Below the pieces are notes generated by a model. That model worked only from the letters and a program-made list of their open reading frames with translations. It was not told the origin of the DNA and did not search any database. From NCBI RefSeq assembly GCF_003732425.1, contig NZ_MOBX01000014.1:734816-798815 (forward strand): a stretch of DNA of 64,000 nucleotides. Reading direction: 5' to 3'. The stretch is from Pseudomonas fluorescens (GTDB lineage: Bacteria; Pseudomonadota; Gammaproteobacteria; Pseudomonadales; Pseudomonadaceae). A program made the translations under genes and the position numbers. This document shows, one piece after another, positions 25,974-33,435 of this stretch; position 1 is the first letter of the stretch, and every line of letters starts with the position of its first letter.

Positions 25974-26684
25974 ATGGATCTCAAGGAAACCGACATCCTC
26001 GGCGACAGCATTAACGAGCATTGGTATTACTGCTCGAAAGCCGCAGCCACCCGGCGTTTGCTGGGTGATGCGCCGATCAGCCGAATCCTTGATGTCGGCG
26101 CCGGTTCGGGGTTTTTCTCCCACCATTTGCTGACGCATACCGATGCCCGCGAAGCGTGGTGCGTGGATATCAGCTATCCCGCCGACTCCAGTGCGACCAC
26201 CGCTGGCAAACCGGTGCACTACCGCCGCGGGATCGAAACCATCGATGCCGATCTGGTGTTATTGATGGACGTGCTGGAACACGTCGATGACGATCTCGGC
26301 CTGCTCAAAATGTATGTCGATAAAGTGCCGTCGGGCAGCCGATTCCTGATGACGGTGCCGGCGTTCCAGTTCTTGTGGAGTGGTCATGATGACTTCCTTG
26401 AGCACAAGCGCCGCTACACCCTGGCGCAGTTCGAAACCCTGGCGCGGGATGCCGGTTTGACGGTGCAGCGCGGCGCTTATTATTTCGGTGCAGTGTTCCC
26501 GCTGGCGGCGGCGTTGCGCTTGCTACCGCAAGGCGCGCACGCTCAAGCGCCGCGTTCGCAGCTCAAGCGTCATCATCCGCTGGTCAACAGCACGCTGAAA
26601 ACCCTGTGCCGCCTGGAACTGCCGTTGATGGGCATGAACCGTCTGGCGGGTTTGAGTGTTTTCGTGCTGGCGCAAAAACCGTGA
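25974..26684 (+). CDS. SAM-dependent methyltransferase, class I
   Basis: A 236-residue protein with a Rossmann methyltransferase core: motif I ILDVGAGSGFFSHHL near residue 38, acidic loop DISYP, and motif IV-like DLVLLMDVLEHVDDDLGLL near 95. No membrane segment. It lies three bases after the GtrB-like gene and its stop overlaps the start of the GtrA-like gene (GTGA). The acceptor is unknown; context suggests a lipid-linked sugar or surface glycan. Confidence 0.87.
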   Translation: MDLKETDILGDSINEHWYYCSKAAATRRLLGDAPISRILDVGAGSGFFSHHLLTHTDAREAWCVDISYPADSSATTAGKPVHYRRGIETIDADLVLLMDVLEHVDDDLGLLKMYVDKVPSGSRFLMTVPAFQFLWSGHDDFLEHKRRYTLAQFETLARDAGLTVQRGAYYFGAVFPLAAALRLLPQGAHAQAPRSQLKRHHPLVNSTLKTLCRLELPLMGMNRLAGLSVFVLAQKP

Positions 26685-27067
26685 CTTCAACCGAAAAATC
26701 AGCGCTGGTTAAGCGCGGTTTGCGCTTTGCTGTGACCGGTTTGTTTGTCACGGCTTTGCATGCGCTGGTGGCGGTGCTGTTCATCAATTTCATCAGCCAG
26801 CAGCCACCGCTCGCCAATGGCGTGGCGTTCATCGTGGCGACGGTGATGTCCTACGTGATCAATACCACCTGGAGTTTCTCGGCACGTTTGCATGGCAGAA
26901 CGTTACTGCGTTTTCTGCTGGTGTCGGCGTGCGGGTTTCTATTGGCGATGCTGGTCGCCTGGGTGGCGCAGATGGCCGGGTTGAATTATCTGTTGGGGAT
27001 CGTCGCCGTGGCACTGACGATACCGGCATTCACTTTTGTCTTGCATAACTTCTGGACGTATCGATGA
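26681..27067 (+). CDS. GtrA-family membrane protein (putative flippase)
   Basis: A 128-residue protein with four membrane helices, the GtrA layout: RFAVTGLFVTALHALVAVLF, then VAFIVATVMSYVINTTWSF, then LLRFLLVSACGFLLAMLVAW, then the final hydrophobic segment before LHNFWTYR. GtrA proteins are thought to flip undecaprenyl-phosphate sugars to the periplasmic face. The start is a GTG that shares bases with the methyltransferase stop; the ATG of the next gene overlaps its own stop (ATGA). Confidence 0.88.
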   Translation: MTSTEKSALVKRGLRFAVTGLFVTALHALVAVLFINFISQQPPLANGVAFIVATVMSYVINTTWSFSARLHGRTLLRFLLVSACGFLLAMLVAWVAQMAGLNYLLGIVAVALTIPAFTFVLHNFWTYR

Positions 27068-29169
27068 AGCTCTCCGCAACATATCGGGCGACTGCGTTGC
27101 TGCCTGTGCTTTTGGGAATTCTGGCGTTTTTCATTGTGGTCGGCCCGCGTGCCCTGAATCCGATGAATATTGCATGGTTGGGTGATGGCGATCCCGCGAC
27201 CCACTATCAGGGCTGGGTTTTTTTCAGGCATTCGCCGTGGACATTTCCGCTCGGGCTCAATCCTTCCTACGGGCTGGAATTGAGCAACGGGGTGATTTTC
27301 TCCGATTCCAATCCGCTGTTTGCCTTGTTGTTCAAACCGTTTTCGGCGCTGCTGCCTGAGCCATTCCAGTATTTCGGGCTGTGGCTGCTGACGTGTTTCG
27401 TTCTGCAGAGCTGGTTTGCCTGGAAACTGATCGGCTTGTTCAGTCGCGATGTTGCGTTGCGACTGGTAGGCGCCGGGCTGTTTTTGTTTGTTCCGGCGAT
27501 GATTATCCGCATGGGCGTGCATTTGTCTCTCGGTGGACATTTTCTGGTATTGGCGGCGCTTTACCTGGCACTGCGCCCTTTTACGCCAAAACGCTGCCTG
27601 GCTTGGGGCGCGCTGCTGGGGGCGGCAGCACTGGTGCATGCTTATCTGCTGGCGATGATTGCTTTGATCTGGCTCGCAGACCTCGCGGCCAAAGCGTTGC
27701 AGCGACGCCTGACTCCGGGCAAAGCGATGATCGAGTTGATTGGCCTGTTTGCGCTGGTCAGTATCTGTTGCTGGCAGGCCGGATATTTCAGTGTCGGGGA
27801 CGGCGGACTGGCGCTGATGGGGTATGGCCTGTTTCGGGCCAATGTCTTGACCTTTTTCGATGCCGGTGTGTGGTCCTACGCCTTGCAGGACATGCCCGGG
27901 GTCTTGGGGGATGGTGACGGGTTCGCGTTTCTGGGGCTAGGGATGCTTTTTTTGGGCATTTGCGCGTTGGTGCCGGTGCTGCAGGGGGCGACCGACCTTG
28001 GGGCCAAGTCTCGCCGCTATCCACTGTTGCTCCTCGCCTTGGCGGGGCTGGCGATTTTCGCCATTTCCAACAATATCGGTGTGGGGCCATTTGAATTGCA
28101 GATTCCGCTACCGGATGCGGTGGTTGCCGTGGCCACTGTTTTTCGCGGCTCGGGACGAATGATCTGGCCGATCATGTACATGGCCATATTGCTCATTCTG
28201 TATGTGGTGGTACGCGGGCATGCGTCGCGCACCGCGCTGATGTTGTTGAGCATTGCCCTGGTCATTCAGGTAGTCGATACGCGTGCGGGTTGGGCAGTGT
28301 CGCGCAATCTCTTCATGACCACGCCGTCACCAAAATGGAAAACGCCCCTCGTCGATCCTTTCTGGGAGCAAGCCGCGAAGCAGTATCAAGCGGTGCGCTG
28401 GCTGCGCCCGCAGAATTACTCGCCGTACTGGATGACCCTGGCCAACTACGCCGGCACCCATCACCTGGCGACAAACGCCGTCTATCTTGGCCGGGTCAGC
28501 ACCGGGGCCACGGAAGCAGCGCAGGCCCAGGCGGACCAGATGGTCAGTGCTGGACGCTATGCTCCAGACACCTTGTACGTGCTGGATAATCGCACCTTGC
28601 TGGAAGCAGCCTTGACCTTGAACCGCGATACCGATGTGCTCGCACGGATTGACGGCTTGAACGTTTTGGCGCCGGGATGGAAGCGTTGTGCCGAATGCGC
28701 GCCGATATCGGCACCTGATCCGTTGTCGTTGATTGCGCAGCTCAAGGCGGGCGAACGAGTGGAATTCAATGCCACCAGTCTTGCGACGGTTTATCTGGGC
28801 AAAGGGTGGTCGCTCAGCGAGCCGTGGGGGACGTGGTCTGACGGGACGGAGTCGCAAATCGTTCTGCGGCCCCTGGCTCCGGTGCATTCCTTGTCGCTGG
28901 AAACCACTGCATTGCTCGCGCCCACACATGCCGAGCAATCTCTGGAAATTTTCGTCAACGATGTACGCGTGCTGTCGACGCGGCTGATCAAGCCTGAGGC
29001 GAACCAAATCAACATCGATCTGCCCGCCGATGTGCGAGAGTTGGTGGCGCGTCAAGGTGTACTGAATATCCGTTTCAAATACGCCAACGCCATCAGTCCC
29101 GGGGAGCTTGGCATGAGCAAGGACACGCGTAAGCTTGCCATCGGCATACAGGCGCTGACGGTGAATTGA
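27064..29169 (+). CDS. Large polytopic membrane protein (DUF6311 type)
   Basis: A 701-residue protein with about ten membrane helices in the first 400 residues and a periplasmic C-terminal region of about 300 residues. The early loop after helix 1 (DGDPATHYQGWVFFR, LNPSYGLELSNGVIFSDSNPL) resembles the first loop of GT-C glycosyltransferases, where an acidic residue acts in catalysis. I recognise it as DUF6311-like, a group with no established activity. Inferred role: the periplasmic transferase that uses the lipid-linked sugar made and flipped by the three preceding genes. Confidence 0.75.
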   Translation: MKLSATYRATALLPVLLGILAFFIVVGPRALNPMNIAWLGDGDPATHYQGWVFFRHSPWTFPLGLNPSYGLELSNGVIFSDSNPLFALLFKPFSALLPEPFQYFGLWLLTCFVLQSWFAWKLIGLFSRDVALRLVGAGLFLFVPAMIIRMGVHLSLGGHFLVLAALYLALRPFTPKRCLAWGALLGAAALVHAYLLAMIALIWLADLAAKALQRRLTPGKAMIELIGLFALVSICCWQAGYFSVGDGGLALMGYGLFRANVLTFFDAGVWSYALQDMPGVLGDGDGFAFLGLGMLFLGICALVPVLQGATDLGAKSRRYPLLLLALAGLAIFAISNNIGVGPFELQIPLPDAVVAVATVFRGSGRMIWPIMYMAILLILYVVVRGHASRTALMLLSIALVIQVVDTRAGWAVSRNLFMTTPSPKWKTPLVDPFWEQAAKQYQAVRWLRPQNYSPYWMTLANYAGTHHLATNAVYLGRVSTGATEAAQAQADQMVSAGRYAPDTLYVLDNRTLLEAALTLNRDTDVLARIDGLNVLAPGWKRCAECAPISAPDPLSLIAQLKAGERVEFNATSLATVYLGKGWSLSEPWGTWSDGTESQIVLRPLAPVHSLSLETTALLAPTHAEQSLEIFVNDVRVLSTRLIKPEANQINIDLPADVRELVARQGVLNIRFKYANAISPGELGMSKDTRKLAIGIQALTVN

Positions 29170-29194
29170 TCCGACATTGTTTTTTTGTCTGTGC

Positions 29195-29225
29195 AAAGGC
29201 CCATAGACGTTGTCCGTGGGCCTTT
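29195..29225 (+). terminator. Terminator closing the glycan operon
   Basis: Stem AAAGGCCCA / TGGGCCTTT with a 13-base loop lies 25 bases after the stop of the large membrane protein and just before the LysR gene. The T run is short, so efficiency is uncertain. Confidence 0.65.
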
Positions 29226-29262
29226 CTACACTGCCGGTATTCCGGGGGGCAGGGGGCAATGG

Positions 29263-30183
29263 ATGAACCGCAATGAACTTCGCAAGGCCGACATCAACCT
29301 GATGGTGGTGTTTGAGACCTTGATGCTCGAACGCAATGTGACCCGCGCGGCCGAGAAGCTGTTTCTCGGCCAGCCGACCATCAGCTCGGCGCTCAATCGC
29401 TTGCGCACCATGCTCAATGATCCGCTGTTCATCCGCGTCGGCCATCGCATGGAACCGACGGCCCGTGCCGAAGATATTTTCCGCCACCTCAAGCCTGCGC
29501 TGGATTCGTTGTCGGTCGCACTGAGCCTGACCCGCGATTTCGACCCGGCCGTGAGCACCATGACTTTCCGCATCGGCTTGTCCGATGACGTCGAGTTCGG
29601 TCTGCTGCCGCCGCTGCTGCGTGCGCTGCGTCAGGAAGCGCCGAACGTGGTGTTCGTGGTGCAACACGTCGATTACTGGCGTATCCCCGATCTGCTCGCG
29701 GCGGGTGATATCACGGTCGGCATCAGCCAGACCCGTGGTTTGCCGGCCAATGCCAAGCGCAAACTGCTGCGGCACATCCAGCCGAGCATCCTGCGCGCCG
29801 ACGCCAGCGATACACCGCTGACGCTGGATGAATATTGCGCACGTCCTCACGTACTGGTTTCGCACACGGCCAACGTCAGTGGTTTTGCCGATGAGTGGCT
29901 GGCCGAACTGGGTCGTACCCGTCAGGTGGTGCTGTCGGTGCCGCAATACAGCGCGTTGCCGGCGCTGCTGGCCGGCACCGACCTGATCGCCAGTCTGCCG
30001 GATTACACGGCGGCGGCCATGGCTACATCCGGATTACTGTTCAAGGAACCGTTCCCGTTCAAGACGCCGACGCTGGACCTGTCGATGGTCTGGCTCAGCC
30101 ACGTGGACAGCGATCCGGCGGAGCGCTGGTTGCGTTCGCGGCTGGAGCAGTTCATGAGCGAACGACCGCTGACTTCGTCCTGA
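29263..30183 (+). CDS. LysR-family transcriptional regulator
   Basis: A 306-residue LysR-type protein. The winged-helix N-domain (about 8–67) reads DINLMVVFETLMLERNVTRAAEKLFLGQPTISSALNRLR in pieces, and the effector-binding domain fills 90–300. The N-terminal form is that of the NodD/SyrM-like branch. The ATG at 29263 is chosen over the upstream open frame, which runs through the terminator hairpin. No divergent target gene is adjacent, so its regulon cannot be deduced. Confidence 0.9.
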   Translation: MNRNELRKADINLMVVFETLMLERNVTRAAEKLFLGQPTISSALNRLRTMLNDPLFIRVGHRMEPTARAEDIFRHLKPALDSLSVALSLTRDFDPAVSTMTFRIGLSDDVEFGLLPPLLRALRQEAPNVVFVVQHVDYWRIPDLLAAGDITVGISQTRGLPANAKRKLLRHIQPSILRADASDTPLTLDEYCARPHVLVSHTANVSGFADEWLAELGRTRQVVLSVPQYSALPALLAGTDLIASLPDYTAAAMATSGLLFKEPFPFKTPTLDLSMVWLSHVDSDPAERWLRSRLEQFMSERPLTSS

Positions 30184-30196
30184 GCCACAACACCGT

Positions 30197-30285
30197 GTAG
30201 AAGCTGCGGCACGCTGCGATCTTTTGATCTTCAAATCTCAAGATCAAAAAATCGCAGCCTCGTTTCACTCGACAGCTCCTACAGG
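30197..30285. repeat. REP-type inverted-repeat pair, family B (diverged)
   Basis: Facing arms gtagaagctgcggcacgctg plus cgatcttttgatctt, and agatcaaaaaatcgcagcct followed by a cagctcctac end. Compared with the other family B copies each arm has several changes, so this is the most degraded copy in the window. Confidence 0.8.
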
Positions 30286-30348
30286 GATTAGTGATGAGCT
30301 GCATGTGCTATATGTACGACCTTTCTGCCAACTGACTGGGGACCTGCA

Positions 30349-30714
30349 ATGCCACACCTGCACATGGAGTACACCGCCAACCTGCCGCAGTTGAACGCCG
30401 ACGTCGCGTTGATGCGGCTCAATAACGCCCTGGTGGGCTCCGGTCAGTTCGCCGCTGAGTTCGATATCAAGAGTCGCGCAGTGAAAGTCGAGACCTTCAA
30501 GGTCGGAACCGCCATGGCCGAGCGCGCCTTCGTCTATGTGAAGCTGGCGCTGCTCAGTGGACGCTCGCCGCAGGTCAAGAAGCAGTTGTCAGAAAGCCTG
30601 TTGGCAGTCTTGCAGGACCTGTGCGAATGGCCGGCCGGTGTCGAGGTGCAGTTGTGTGTCGAACTGGTCGACATGGATCGCGAGTCCTACAGCAAAACCG
30701 CCATTGGCGTGTAG
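30349..30714 (+). CDS. 5-carboxymethyl-2-hydroxymuconate isomerase family protein
   Basis: A 121-residue tautomerase-superfamily protein of the CHMI (HpcD/HpaF) type. Pro2, which becomes the catalytic N-terminal proline after Met removal, is present (MPHLHMEY). The family acts in homoprotocatechuate degradation, yet no hpa/hpc genes are in the window; a lone CHMI-like gene is common in Pseudomonas and may have another substrate. It ends four bases before the convergent LysR gene. Confidence 0.85.
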   Translation: MPHLHMEYTANLPQLNADVALMRLNNALVGSGQFAAEFDIKSRAVKVETFKVGTAMAERAFVYVKLALLSGRSPQVKKQLSESLLAVLQDLCEWPAGVEVQLCVELVDMDRESYSKTAIGV

Positions 30715-30717
30715 GAC

Positions 30718-31653
30718 TCAGACCGCTTCGAGTTCGCGGCACACCTTGACCACCTGCTCGCGCAACCACAGGTTGGCGCTGTCCTGATCCACGCTTTGGC
30801 TCCACTGCATGTCGAGGGTGAACCCCGGCAGGCCGTTCGGCGCCTCACAGTGATTGAACACGGCCTCGTTGGTCAGCAAGCGCTGGATGCGGCGGGGCAG
30901 GGTGAGGATGAAGTCGGTCCCCGTGATCATTTTCAACGCCGCGCTGTAGCTGTTCGAGCGCGCGACGATCTGACGCTTCTGCGCCTGCCGCGCCAGCCAG
31001 CCATCGACCATGTTGGTGGTCGACGTCCATGGAGTCGGGAACACGTGTCGGCGTTCGGTAAAGGCCTGCAGGCTCAGGCGCGGTTCCAGTGGTGTGGCGC
31101 GTTTGTCGAAGACGCAGACCAGATCGTCCTCCAGCAGCATTTGTGATTTCAGGTCAGCGTGATGGCGATGGAAGTTGGGGCCGAAGCTGATCACCAGATC
31201 GAGGCTGCCGTCACGCAGCTCATCCGCCGGGACGTCGGTCTCGAACTTGTGCATGTTGACCATTACCGGCAAATCATCGAAGTCGAAACGCTTCAACAGG
31301 CGCGGCAGGATCAGTTGCTCGAAGTATTCCGGGGCGCAGATATTGAAGGTGACGGCTTGTCGGGTCGGGTCGAACGTGGGGGCGCCGGCGTGACACAGGT
31401 TGATGCTTTCGAGGATTTTCTGCACATGGCCGTACATGGTGCTGGCCTTGTACGTCGGACGCATGCCGGTGCGGGTGTTGATAAACAGTTCGTCTTCGAA
31501 ACTGGTGCGCAGTTTTTTCAAGCAGTAACTGACCGTGGACTGGCTGACGAACAGGGTTTCTGACACATCGGTGACGCTGCTCTGCTCATAAACAGCGATA
31601 AACACCATGAGATCCTGCATGTCGAGCTTTCGAAGCAAGTTACTGTTCAGCAT
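30718..31653 (-). CDS. LysR-family transcriptional regulator
   Basis: A 311-residue LysR-type regulator: helix-turn-helix about residues 10–68 (VTDVSETLFVSQSTVSYCLKKLR region) and an effector domain to the C-terminus. It is of the same NodD-like branch as the LysR protein at 29263–30183 but clearly diverged. It lies downstream of the CynX-like transporter gene on the same strand, separated by 185 bases, and may control it; this is inference from position only. Confidence 0.88.
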   Translation of the reverse strand: MLNSNLLRKLDMQDLMVFIAVYEQSSVTDVSETLFVSQSTVSYCLKKLRTSFEDELFINTRTGMRPTYKASTMYGHVQKILESINLCHAGAPTFDPTRQAVTFNICAPEYFEQLILPRLLKRFDFDDLPVMVNMHKFETDVPADELRDGSLDLVISFGPNFHRHHADLKSQMLLEDDLVCVFDKRATPLEPRLSLQAFTERRHVFPTPWTSTTNMVDGWLARQAQKRQIVARSNSYSAALKMITGTDFILTLPRRIQRLLTNEAVFNHCEAPNGLPGFTLDMQWSQSVDQDSANLWLREQVVKVCRELEAV

Positions 31654-31838
31654 CCGTTCTGTCTCGCTGTGCTCCTTGCGCTGAATCCGCGCAAACGTGT
31701 GCGAATGATCCTAACGGAACGATGGTGCCAGGACAAAGCCCTATAGGACGTTTCACAGTCAGTTGTGGGACAGAAAGTTTTACGAACACGACGTCACGGG
31801 GCAAACCGCAGAAAGATGGCCAGAGGCCTTTAGCCCGC

Positions 31839-33026
31839 TCAGGAAAAGTACCTTGCGTAATGCCGGGGATCGAAGCGCCACACCATCAACAGCATCACCA
31901 CCATTACCGCCGTCAACGACCACCACGCCCACTCGAAGCTACCGAGTTGATCGCGAATCATCCCGGCCATCAGCGGCGAGAGGCCAGCAATCAGATAGCC
32001 GATGCCCTGCACGAAGGCGGTCAGGCCGCCCGCGCGTTGCGGGTTGTCGAGGTGATCGAGCGAGACAATCAGGCTCATCGGAAACAGACCGCCAATGCCC
32101 AACCCTAACAGGCACGGCCACAGCAGGCTGAATTGTTGCGGGCTGAGAATCAGGCCGCAAAAGCCACCGATGATCAGCGTCAGCAGCGCCATCAGAATCA
32201 AGCGTCGATCGCGGCTGCGATTGGCGATAGCAGGAACCACCAGGCCGGAAATCACCTCCATGGCCGTCAGAAAACCTAACAGCAGCCCGGCGTTTTGTTC
32301 GCTCCAGCCTTTTTCCACGTAGTACGGCGCGAGCCAGGCGAGTACACAGGTGTAGGACGCGGTTCCCAGACCAAAGAAGATGGCCAGTAACCAGGCGCGG
32401 GAATTGGTGAAGAACCAATCTTTGCCGGTTGTCGCCGTCACCGTGGAGGACAGCTGACGGCGTTGCGACCACCAGAACAGCAGCGCGATGAATGCCAGGA
32501 TCGCCCAGATGGCCAAGCCGCTGCGCCAGCTCCCGGTTTGCCACATCACCAGCGGTGCGAACGAGGCTGCAATGGCCGCCCCAGCCATGATCGATGTGAC
32601 ATATAAACCCATGCACAGCGCGACATTGTCGGCGAAGCGCGCCTTGATCAGCGCCGGCATCAACGCCTGAATCAGTGCAATGCCGAGGCCGGCCAGCACC
32701 GCGCTGACGATCAACTGGGGGGCCGAGTCGACAAATAGCCGTGACAACGTCGCCAAGCCGATGATCAGCAAGGACAGCAACACCGTCCGTTGCTCGCCGA
32801 GCCGCTGACTGATGCCAATACCGAAAAACATCGCCAGCCCCATCGCCATTACCGGCAGCATGGTCAGCAGCGACGCGACGCTGAAGCTCAGCGGGATGTC
32901 AGCGCGAATGGCCGACAGTAACGGGCCGACTGCGGCCATCGACGGGCGTAGATTGAGGGCGACCAGCATGATCGCGAGGATTAACCAGACAGCGGGGCGA
33001 GCGGTGGCGCGGACGTTTTCCATCAT
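31839..33026 (-). CDS. CynX/NimT-family MFS transporter
   Basis: A 395-residue major facilitator with about 12 membrane helices. It begins with a short cytoplasmic segment and the family-typical LNLRPSMAAVGPLLSAIRAD after helix 1. The CynX/NimT group includes cyanate and 2-nitroimidazole carriers. No cyanase gene is nearby, so the substrate is unknown. Two adjacent ATG codons (33026 and 33023) follow an AAAGGT ribosome site; either may be used. Confidence 0.87.
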   Translation of the reverse strand: MMENVRATARPAVWLILAIMLVALNLRPSMAAVGPLLSAIRADIPLSFSVASLLTMLPVMAMGLAMFFGIGISQRLGEQRTVLLSLLIIGLATLSRLFVDSAPQLIVSAVLAGLGIALIQALMPALIKARFADNVALCMGLYVTSIMAGAAIAASFAPLVMWQTGSWRSGLAIWAILAFIALLFWWSQRRQLSSTVTATTGKDWFFTNSRAWLLAIFFGLGTASYTCVLAWLAPYYVEKGWSEQNAGLLLGFLTAMEVISGLVVPAIANRSRDRRLILMALLTLIIGGFCGLILSPQQFSLLWPCLLGLGIGGLFPMSLIVSLDHLDNPQRAGGLTAFVQGIGYLIAGLSPLMAGMIRDQLGSFEWAWWSLTAVMVVMLLMVWRFDPRHYARYFS

Positions 33027-33127
33027 CAGACCTTTGGGCGGGACGGATGATTAAGCGCGGAGCGTTCTGGTCCGGGCAAACCAGAAAATCCACAGTGGTA
33101 TTTAAAAACTCGATACCCCCGTCCCCC

Positions 33128-33217
33128 TGTGGGAGCGAGCCTGCTCGCGAAAGCGGATTGTCTGTGAACCAAAATGTTGAATGTGACGGCCTCTTCGCGA
33201 GCAGGCTCGCTCCCACA
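33128..33217. repeat. REP-type inverted-repeat pair, family A
   Basis: Facing arms gtgggagcgagcctgctcgc and gcgagcaggctcgctcccac with a loop of about 50 bases, between the start regions of two divergent genes. REP pairs upstream of both flanking genes are less usual than between convergent genes. Confidence 0.9.
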
Positions 33218-33295
33218 ATGAACCGCCGTATTGTTTTTCTGAATCAAACCTGAACCATTCTCAAATACTTCACAAGTTTCATCGCATTGCTGAAA

Positions 33296-33319
33296 GCCAA
33301 CTAATCGTTGGCGTCTTTT
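33296..33319 (+). terminator. Terminator-like hairpin upstream of eptA
   Basis: Stem GCCAAC / GTTGGC with a TAATC loop is followed by GTCTTTTTC. It is oriented toward eptA, about 115 bases before its start, although no gene precedes it on this strand. It could end a small RNA or attenuate eptA. Confidence 0.6.
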
Positions 33320-33435
33320 TCACAAAAAATTGATGGTTGCCTGCTTAAAGTTTGTCGTGCCTAAGTTAATGAAATTTTCACAATTGAATGTTCTGTCATT
33401 GACCGAGGCTCTTCTTTTCAGGAATCGCCCCTTCT

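Larger units (their letters stand above)
33027..33435. other. Gap before eptA: REP pair and AT-rich leader
   Basis: The 409-base gap contains a family A REP pair (annotated separately), then about 215 AT-rich bases. Within these is a terminator-like hairpin at 33296–33319 reading toward eptA, and further on the repeated TTAA-like words CTTAAAG and CTAAGTTAATG (about 33346–33370). TTAA direct repeats are typical of PmrA/PhoP-type operators, so control of eptA by such a system is possible but unproven. Confidence 0.5.

Noticed and set aside
20445..29225. Recent integrative element at tRNA-Ser
   Set aside because: No integrase, excisionase or second copy of the tRNA end was seen in the region downstream.
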